Origin: an uncultured Clostridiaceae bacterium
Lineage (GTDB): Bacteria; Bacillota; Clostridia; Lachnospirales; Lachnospiraceae
Direction of reading: 5' to 3'
Assembly: GCA_947175375.1 (NCBI GenBank)
Contig: CAMWMT010000164.1
Span: 1-6,451 of the forward strand
Length of the DNA: 6,451 nucleotides
Of the stretch, positions 1-4,380 are shown one piece after another (position 1 is the first letter of the stretch; each line of letters opens with the position of its first letter). The translations under genes were made by a program, and so were the position numbers. Under the pieces are notes generated by a model. The model had not been told where the DNA came from and ran no database searches. It was given only the letters and a program-made list of their open reading frames with translations.

Positions 1-1530
1 GAACTCTACACTGCCGGACACCTGATGGAAGCAGCGGCTGCGTATTATCATGGGACTGGTAAACGGAAATTTCTGGACTGCATGTGCCGTTTTGCAGACC
101 TGATCTGTGACACCTTTGGTGTAGAGGAAGGGAAGATCCATGGCTATCCGGGACATCAGGAGGTAGAGATCGGATTGATCAAGCTGTACCGTCTGACAGG
201 AGAACGGCGGTATCTGGATCAGGCGAAATATTTTATCGATGCCAGAGGCGTGGGAGAGAACTATTTCCTGAAGGAAATGAAAGCTTTGGATCATCATCCG
301 ATCTTTCCGGAACTTCAGAATTATGATCCTCGCTATTCCCAGTCGCATCTTCCGGTAAGAGAGCAGGATACAGCTGAAGGACATGCGGTGCGTGCAGTTT
401 ACATGTACTGCGCCATGGCAGATCTGGCTTATGAGTATCAGGATCAGGAGCTGATGGCTGCCTGTGAGCGGCTCTGGAAGAATATTACGGAAAAACGGAT
501 GTATATTACCGGAGGCATCGGTTCTTCCGGTATCCTGGAACGTTTTACGACGGATTATGACCTGCCGAATGAATACAATTACTCAGAGACCTGTGCTTCC
601 ATCGGGCTGGCGCTCTTTGGCCTTCGCATGGCACAGATCACCGGCGAGGCTTCTTATATGGATGTGGTGGAGCGGGCTCTGTATAACAATATCCTTGCGG
701 GTATCGCTCTGGACGGAAAAAGTTTCTTTTATGTAAACCCATTGGAAGTATGGCCGGATGCCTGCATAAACCGGACTTCGAAAGAGCATGTGAAGCCGGT
801 CCGTCAGAAATGGTTTGGTGTCGCCTGCTGTCCGCCAAATATCGCCCGGACACTGGCGTCTCTGGGGCAGTACATCTATGGCTGGAAGCAGGAAGAGAAG
901 GAACTGTATGTGAATCTGTTCGTATGCGGCGAGGTGGAGCTTCCGGTGGGGGACGATATGGTGCATATCTGTGTAGAGACGGAATTTCCGTGGAAAAACA
1001 GAGTATCTTTCCAGATGTCTGGTGTTCCTCAGGGCGGGATCAGGCTCATGGTCCGCATTCCCGGCTATGCAGAGAATTTCTGTATCCGGAGAGGAACCGA
1101 AACTGTTTCCTTTGAAAACTGCAAAGGCTATGCGGCTGTGGCTGTGGAAGCTGACGGAACCTGGGAGGTTTCTTTTGAGGCACCGCCACAGTTTGTAAGG
1201 GCAGATCCGAGAGTCCGGGCGGATGTGGGCAAAGCTGCCATTGTTCGGGGACCGCTGGTCTACTGCCTGGAGGAAGTGGACAATGGAGAGAATCTGTCCG
1301 TTCTCTATGTGGATACTGAGCAGGAGATTGCGGAGGAGACGAGTGACCTGTTCGGCGGCAGTGTGATCCTGCAGGCGAAGGGTGCGCGTGTGGTTCAGTC
1401 ATCCTGGAGTGGAGGCCTCTACAGTACGGTAAAACCGAAGCGGGAACCGGTTGTATTAACGGCAGTCCCCTACGCCTTCTGGAACAACCGGGAACCTGGA
1501 GAGATGACCGTGTGGATCAAAGAACGGTGA
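1..1530 (+). CDS. GH127 beta-L-arabinofuranosidase-like glycoside hydrolase, 5'-truncated by window edge
   Basis: The reading frame is open from base 1 and ends at the TGA at 1528-1530. It gives 509 residues, against about 640-660 for the family, so roughly 130-150 N-terminal residues lie outside the window. The ATG at 25 is internal, because the family motif ELYTAGHL is already coded by bases 1-24. Family members (Pfam Glyco_hydro_127, formerly DUF1680; model enzyme HypBA1 of Bifidobacterium longum) remove beta-L-arabinofuranose from plant arabino-oligosaccharides, using a zinc-bound cysteine nucleophile. Numbering from base 1, the key residues are present: acid/base Glu180 (in LERF), zinc ligands Glu196 and Cys198 (in SETCAS), and the Cys276-Cys277 pair in ACCPPN. 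The 16-residue distance between the two glutamates matches HypBA1 E322/E338. The first ~290 residues are the (alpha/alpha)6 barrel and the rest is beta-sandwich, with RGPLVYCLEEVDN and a closing GEMTVWI typical of the family. No signal peptide can be judged. The exact linkage specificity is inferred; GH146 is a related alternative. Confidence 0.9.
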   Translation, partial: ELYTAGHLMEAAAAYYHGTGKRKFLDCMCRFADLICDTFGVEEGKIHGYPGHQEVEIGLIKLYRLTGERRYLDQAKYFIDARGVGENYFLKEMKALDHHPIFPELQNYDPRYSQSHLPVREQDTAEGHAVRAVYMYCAMADLAYEYQDQELMAACERLWKNITEKRMYITGGIGSSGILERFTTDYDLPNEYNYSETCASIGLALFGLRMAQITGEASYMDVVERALYNNILAGIALDGKSFFYVNPLEVWPDACINRTSKEHVKPVRQKWFGVACCPPNIARTLASLGQYIYGWKQEEKELYVNLFVCGEVELPVGDDMVHICVETEFPWKNRVSFQMSGVPQGGIRLMVRIPGYAENFCIRRGTETVSFENCKGYAAVAVEADGTWEVSFEAPPQFVRADPRVRADVGKAAIVRGPLVYCLEEVDNGENLSVLYVDTEQEIAEETSDLFGGSVILQAKGARVVQSSWSGGLYSTVKPKREPVVLTAVPYAFWNNREPGEMTVWIKER

Positions 1531-1561
1531 CAGGCAGGCCCGCGTGCAGAAGGATGCTTTG

Positions 1562-1590
1562 TTGAAATCGCAGAAGAATCATGATATACT
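1562..1590 (+). promoter_or_regulatory. Sigma-A promoter for the lipoprotein foldase gene
   Basis: The -35 box TTGAAA (1562-1567) is separated by 17 nt from the -10 box TATACT (1585-1590). The -10 is preceded by TG at 1582-1583, which makes it an extended -10 element. Transcription would start near 1597 and leave a leader of about 43 nt before the ATG at 1640. I found no convincing intrinsic terminator between the GH127 stop and this promoter, so read-through from the upstream gene remains possible. Confidence 0.75.
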
Positions 1591-1639
1591 TGCTTCAGGA
1601 CGTGGCGGACTCTGCCATGCAGAAAGAAGGAGTATATAG

Positions 1640-2761
1640 ATGAAGAAAAAGATAATTTTATGTTTATTGTCTGCACTGGCAGTATGCCTTACCGCATGTG
1701 GCAAAGATAAGACGACAGAAGGAGCAGAAGCTCCTGACAATACAATCGTGGAAGCAGAGGAAGAGGACTCTTTCTCTGCTTCTACTGCTGTTCAGGGACC
1801 GGTATCTTTTGCGGATCTTACCAGCACCGTCGTAAATCTGGGAGAATATAAAGGGATCGAGGCAGTTCGCACTGTTGAAGAGGTAACGGACGAGGATGTG
1901 GAGAGCGAGGTCCGGGCGATCAAAAAAGATTACGGAGAGCTGGTCGAGGTGGACCGACCGGCACAGATGGGTGATGTGGTTACGATCGATTACACCGGTT
2001 ATGTAGACGGTGAAACTTCGGACGCTCTGCAGGGAGAGGAATATCCGCTGGAGCTTGGAAGTGGGGGATTCGTTCCTGGATTTGAAGAGCAGCTGGTCGG
2101 CGCGGAGGCAGGTGCGGAATGTGAGGTAAATCTTACATTTCCGGAAGAGTACTATGAAGACGTAGCCGGAAAAGAGGCGCATTTTGAAGTCCAGGTAAAG
2201 AGCGTTTCCATTTATGAGGTAGAAGGCTGGGGAGATGATTTTATACAGGAGAACCTCGGTTATGAAGGTGAGGAGGATATGAGAGCAGCCATCCGGGAGG
2301 AGCTGGAAGCTTCTGCAGAAACGGACGCGGACAGCCAGCTGGAGTACGATCTAGTTATGGCGTTGATCGATGGAAGCGAATTTGATGTACAGGAAACGGA
2401 TGTGGAGGCTTTTATCGATGAGATGGTGTCCGAATATGAGACCTATGCAGCGATCTATCAGATGACATTGCAGGAATATCTTGAGAATTTTCAGATGACA
2501 GAGGAACAGCTCCGGGATATGTATCGGGATACGGCGGATTTCCGCGTGCGCATGGTACTGGCGCTTCAGGCGGTTGCGTCCGCAGAGCAGATGGAAGTCA
2601 CAGACGAAGAATGCCAGGCCAAAATAGAGGAACTGGCGAAAGAATATGGTTATAGCGATCCGGCGGATGTGGAAGCCGTATACAGCCGTGATCTGATCAA
2701 AGAGCAGATGCTTCAGGAGCGCGCGCTGTCATTTATCCGGGAAAATGCGGTAATCTCCTGA
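1640..2761 (+). CDS. Trigger-factor-related FKBP-type peptidyl-prolyl isomerase lipoprotein
   Basis: This 373-residue protein is a predicted extracytoplasmic folding catalyst anchored to the outer face of the membrane. Residues 1-20 are a lipoprotein signal peptide: MKKK, a hydrophobic core, and lipobox LTAC with the lipidated Cys20. Residues 21-60 are an acidic Ser/Thr-rich linker. Residues about 105-190 are the FKBP isomerase domain, with GDVVTIDYTGYVDG, the signature LGSGGFVPGFEEQLVG (139-154) and TFPEEYYEDVAGKEAHFEV (166-184), all very close to trigger factor. Residues about 195-370 match the helical trigger-factor C-terminal chaperone domain. The ribosome-docking N-terminal domain of cytosolic trigger factor (430 residues, GFRxGxxP loop) is absent and replaced by the export signal, so it should not be called tig. 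Its role is probably comparable to PrsA, by inference. The start is secure: AAGGAG lies at 1627-1632, 7 nt before the ATG, and an in-frame TAG directly precedes the ATG (1637-1639). Confidence 0.9.
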   Translation: MKKKIILCLLSALAVCLTACGKDKTTEGAEAPDNTIVEAEEEDSFSASTAVQGPVSFADLTSTVVNLGEYKGIEAVRTVEEVTDEDVESEVRAIKKDYGELVEVDRPAQMGDVVTIDYTGYVDGETSDALQGEEYPLELGSGGFVPGFEEQLVGAEAGAECEVNLTFPEEYYEDVAGKEAHFEVQVKSVSIYEVEGWGDDFIQENLGYEGEEDMRAAIREELEASAETDADSQLEYDLVMALIDGSEFDVQETDVEAFIDEMVSEYETYAAIYQMTLQEYLENFQMTEEQLRDMYRDTADFRVRMVLALQAVASAEQMEVTDEECQAKIEELAKEYGYSDPADVEAVYSRDLIKEQMLQERALSFIRENAVIS

Positions 2762-2762
2762 A

Positions 2763-2798
2763 AAGTTTCACAAAATCTTTTCAAAATACGAGAAACTT
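2763..2798. repeat. 7-bp inverted repeat upstream of the fba promoter
   Basis: AAGTTTC (2763-2769) and its exact complement GAAACTT (2792-2798) flank a 22-nt A/T-rich loop. The right arm ends directly before the -35 box of the fba promoter, and the left arm overlaps the end of the foldase gene by no more than one or two bases. It could be a regulator site, or a weak 3' hairpin for the foldase transcript. There is no proper T tract behind it, so it is not a standard terminator. Its function is unknown. Confidence 0.35.
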
Positions 2799-2799
2799 C

Positions 2800-2831
2800 T
2801 TGTTGATTTGGGAAAAATGTAGTAATATAAA
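2800..2831 (+). promoter_or_regulatory. fba promoter region with two overlapping registers
   Basis: Two sigma-A-like pairs overlap by 3 nt, each with a 17-nt spacer: TTGTTG (2800-2805) with TAATAT (2823-2828), and TTGATT (2803-2808) with TATAAA (2826-2831). Start points would fall at about 2835-2838, giving a leader of about 45 nt. The A/T-rich DNA upstream (2762-2791) could act as an UP element, which would suit a highly expressed glycolytic gene. Which register is used cannot be decided from sequence. Confidence 0.65.
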
Positions 2832-2837
2832 TGTACC

Positions 2838-2851
2838 GGCACAGAAGTGCC
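2838..2851 (+). promoter_or_regulatory. Small hairpin near the predicted 5' end of fba mRNA
   Basis: GGCAC (2838-2842) pairs perfectly with GTGCC (2847-2851) around a 4-nt AGAA loop. The predicted transcription start is at 2835-2838, so the hairpin would sit at, or within about 3 nt of, the mRNA 5' end. It lies 15 nt before the Shine-Dalgarno, which is left free. 5'-terminal hairpins are known to protect bacterial mRNAs from decay that starts at the 5' end; that role here is an inference. Confidence 0.5.
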
Positions 2852-2881
2852 AAATCTTGGATAGAGAAAGGATGACCAACT

Positions 2882-3820
2882 ATGCCATTAGTTACAACCA
2901 AAGAAATGTTCAAAAAGGCCTATGAAGGCGGCTACGCAATCGGCGCATTCAACGTGAACAACATGGAGATCGTTCAGGGTATCGCTGACGCAGCAATCGA
3001 GCTGAATTCCCCGATCATCTTACAGGTATCCGCAGGTGCAAGAAAGTATGCAAAGCACAACTATTTAGTAAAATTAGTTGAGGCTGTTCTTATGGAAGCT
3101 CCGGATCTTCCGGTTGCTCTTCATCTGGATCACGGCGCTGATTTCGAGATCTGCAAGTCCTGTATCGATGGCGGATTTACTTCCGTTATGATCGACGGTT
3201 CCCATCATGATTTTGAGACCAACATCGAAGTGACGAAGAAAGTTGTTGAGTATGCTCATGAGAGAGGCGTTGTTGTAGAGGCAGAGCTGGGAAGACTGGC
3301 TGGTATCGAGGATGCAGTCAATGTATCTGATGCAGATGCAGCTTATACACAGCCGGATGAAGTAGAAGAGTTCGTAACCCGTACAGGTGTGGATTCCCTG
3401 GCAATCGCAATCGGAACCAGCCACGGCGCATACAAGTTCAAACCGGGTACCAACCCGCAGCTTCGTTTCGATATCCTTGCAGAGATCGAGAAGAGAATTC
3501 CGGAGTTCCCAATCGTTCTCCATGGTGCTTCTTCCGTTCCGCAGGAATTCGTTAAGATCATCAACGAGCATGGCGGCGCTCTGAAGGATGCTATCGGCGT
3601 TCCGGAAGAACAGCTTCGTCAGGCAGCTAGATCTGCAGTATGTAAGATCAACATCGACTCTGACCTTCGCCTCGGTATGACCGCAGGTATCCGTGAGGTA
3701 ATGTGGACAGATCCGTCCAAGTTCGACCCGCGCGATTATCTGAAAGTTGGACGTGCTAACGTTAAGACCGTTGTTATGCACAAGATCAAAGACGTTCTCG
3801 GTTCTGAAGGAAAAGCTTGA
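2882..3820 (+). CDS. fba: Class II fructose-1,6-bisphosphate aldolase
   Basis: This 312-residue cytosolic glycolytic/gluconeogenic enzyme cleaves fructose-1,6-bisphosphate to dihydroxyacetone phosphate and glyceraldehyde-3-phosphate, using a divalent metal, usually zinc. The family hallmarks are all present: AIGAFNVNNMEI near the N-terminus (19-30), LHLDHG (80-85) with catalytic Asp83 and metal ligand His84, VVEAELG (131-137), GTSHGAYKF (178-186) with metal ligand His181, VLHGASS (212-218) with His214, and the phosphate-binding KINIDSDLR segment (255-263). Length and motif order are normal and the gene looks intact. The start is fixed by AAAGGA (2867-2872), 9 nt upstream, and an in-frame TGA at 2873-2875. 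Codon choice is that of a strongly expressed gene: all 12 arginines use CGT, CGC or AGA and none CGG, unlike the large gene at 4381. It is monocistronic, with its own promoter and terminator. Tagatose-bisphosphate aldolase is a related alternative, but the motifs and context favour FBA. Confidence 0.95.
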   Translation: MPLVTTKEMFKKAYEGGYAIGAFNVNNMEIVQGIADAAIELNSPIILQVSAGARKYAKHNYLVKLVEAVLMEAPDLPVALHLDHGADFEICKSCIDGGFTSVMIDGSHHDFETNIEVTKKVVEYAHERGVVVEAELGRLAGIEDAVNVSDADAAYTQPDEVEEFVTRTGVDSLAIAIGTSHGAYKFKPGTNPQLRFDILAEIEKRIPEFPIVLHGASSVPQEFVKIINEHGGALKDAIGVPEEQLRQAARSAVCKINIDSDLRLGMTAGIREVMWTDPSKFDPRDYLKVGRANVKTVVMHKIKDVLGSEGKA

Positions 3821-3845
3821 GAATATTATAAGGTATTATAATTGG

Positions 3846-3878
3846 ACAGCCCCTGATCGTGTATCAGGGGCTGTTTTT
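3846..3878 (+). terminator. Rho-independent terminator of fba
   Basis: A perfect 12-bp stem, 3846-3857 paired with 3863-3874, closes a 5-nt loop (CGTGT), and the T run at 3874-3878 follows at once. It begins 26 nt after the fba stop. The opposite strand has no good T run after the stem, so it would stop the convergent small gene (3931-4113) only poorly, if at all. Confidence 0.93.
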
Positions 3879-3930
3879 GCGTGTTCTGGAGGGAGTATTC
3901 GAGAATTTTCTTCGGTGTCCCGGCTGTGGT

Positions 3931-4113
3931 TTATTCTTTGATCTTGTCAAGCTCTGTCAGATTGATGCCGGATACTGTGAGGATGACCTTTAATTCAATA
4001 TATCTTTCTTTCATCTCAGCATATGCGGCAGAATCCTTGTCAGATAATTTCATGTAACGTTGTAATCTGGAGAATTCTTCAATATTTTTTTGGAGCATTT
4101 CTTTTTCAGTCAT
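3931..4113 (-). CDS. Small helical protein of unknown function (60 aa)
   Basis: I do not recognise this family. It is supported as a real gene by signals rather than homology. AGGGGG (complement of 4119-4124) lies 5 nt before the ATG. A near-consensus promoter lies upstream at 4159-4187. The in-frame stop TAG (4176-4174) has no other ATG between it and the start. The protein is soluble and nearly neutral, with many Lys and Glu. Two probable amphipathic helices (residues 2-22 and 25-46, the first with hydrophobic residues at Leu7, Ile11, Phe14, Leu17 and Met21) are followed by a short third helix (51-59, after SGIN). There is no signal peptide, transmembrane segment or cysteine. A helical hairpin or small oligomer is plausible. 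By my count, 63 of 183 bases are G/C (34%), clearly lower than the flanking genes, which hints at a different origin. It is convergent with fba and divergent from the gene at 4381. A role as regulator or partner is conjecture. Confidence 0.75.
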   Translation of the reverse strand: MTEKEMLQKNIEEFSRLQRYMKLSDKDSAAYAEMKERYIELKVILTVSGINLTELDKIKE

Positions 4114-4143
4114 ATGATCCCCCTTTTTATGATCTGCTATGAT
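4113..4143 (-). repeat. Three ATCATA repeats in the leader of the small gene
   Basis: On the minus strand, ATCATA occurs at 4143-4138, 4133-4128 and 4118-4113, with the last overlapping the A of the ATG. Two copies bracket the Shine-Dalgarno. Start-to-start spacing is 10 and 15 nt. They may be chance in A/T-rich DNA, or a repeated RNA element influencing translation. Confidence 0.3.
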
Positions 4144-4150
4144 GTGGTTG

Positions 4151-4172
4151 CTGTCTATATTATAATGGACAG
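4151..4172. promoter_or_regulatory. Operator-like palindrome centred on the small gene's -10 box
   Basis: CTGTCTAT (4151-4158) and ATGGACAG (4165-4172) form an imperfect inverted repeat. Seven of eight positions are complementary and the remaining one is a T/G pair. The 6-nt centre is exactly the -10 hexamer of the minus-strand promoter. A protein dimer bound here would block RNA polymerase. The binding protein is unknown; autoregulation by the small protein is only one possibility. Confidence 0.45.
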
Positions 4173-4187
4173 ACTACAAGGTGTAAA
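4159..4187 (-). promoter_or_regulatory. Sigma-A promoter for the 60-aa gene
   Basis: On the minus strand, TTTACA (4187-4182) and a perfect TATAAT (4164-4159) are 17 nt apart. The predicted start is near 4152, giving a leader of about 38 nt. One mismatch to consensus over twelve bases makes this one of the strongest-looking promoters in the window, notable for such a small gene. Confidence 0.78.
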
Positions 4188-4200
4188 GACCTGATTACAG

Positions 4201-4212
4201 TTCCTGCAGGAA
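4201..4212. promoter_or_regulatory. Perfect 12-bp palindrome between the divergent promoters
   Basis: TTCCTGCAGGAA is perfectly self-complementary. It lies 13 bp upstream of the -35 of the minus-strand promoter and 32 bp upstream of the -35 of the plus-strand promoter, where a dimeric regulator could affect both. No matching half-site was seen elsewhere in the intergenic region. Chance occurrence cannot be excluded. Confidence 0.4.
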
Positions 4213-4244
4213 ATCTGGGTTATGCTATTGTCTTCAGGCTTAAT

Positions 4245-4273
4245 TTGAAAATGCAGTGAAAAGCTGGTATGAT
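4245..4273 (+). promoter_or_regulatory. Sigma-A promoter for the large helical-repeat gene
   Basis: TTGAAA (4245-4250) and TATGAT (4268-4273) are separated by 17 nt, with an extended -10 TG at 4265-4266. Transcription would begin near 4280 and leave a leader of about 100 nt before the ATG at 4381, unusually long compared with the roughly 40-nt leaders of the other genes here. Confidence 0.75.
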
Positions 4274-4284
4274 ATAGAAAAATC

Positions 4285-4322
4285 TACAGATATGCAGCGG
4301 CATTGGATTGGCTGAATCTGTA
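4285..4322 (+). promoter_or_regulatory. Possible two-part hairpin in the leader of the large gene
   Basis: TACAGAT (4285-4291) can pair with ATCTGTA (4316-4322). Inside it, after a small asymmetric internal loop, CAGC (4295-4298) can pair with GCTG (4311-4314), leaving a 12-nt apical loop. The structure would start about 5 nt into the predicted transcript and lies well before the Shine-Dalgarno at 4369. It matches no riboswitch I recognise. Confidence 0.35.
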
Positions 4323-4380
4323 CCTGTATGCATTTTATTAGCAAAGAGTGAATTGCCATAAATGAACTGGAGGATTAAAC

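Noticed and set aside
1531..1561. GC-rich stretch after the GH127 stop as a terminator
   Set aside because: I could not draw a stable stem followed by a T run. The short complementary bits are not adjacent to T-rich sequence.
1664..2182. 172-codon minus-strand open frame inside the foldase gene
   Set aside because: It is antisense to the lipoprotein gene, with no recognisable product and no sign of a separate transcription unit.
3074..3781. 235-codon minus-strand open frame inside fba
   Set aside because: It is antisense to a highly conserved aldolase gene and is explained by biased codons in fba. There is no family resemblance.
3824..3840. TATTATA direct repeat with 10-bp period after the fba stop, resembling -10 boxes on the minus strand
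   Set aside because: A -35 at the right distance would fall inside the fba terminator stem and does not resemble the consensus. It is most simply AT-rich spacer before the terminator.
4161..4166. Plus-strand TATAAT as an alternative promoter for the large gene
   Set aside because: No acceptable -35 lies 16-18 nt upstream. It appears because the minus-strand -10 region is symmetrical, and the promoter at 4245-4273 is much better.
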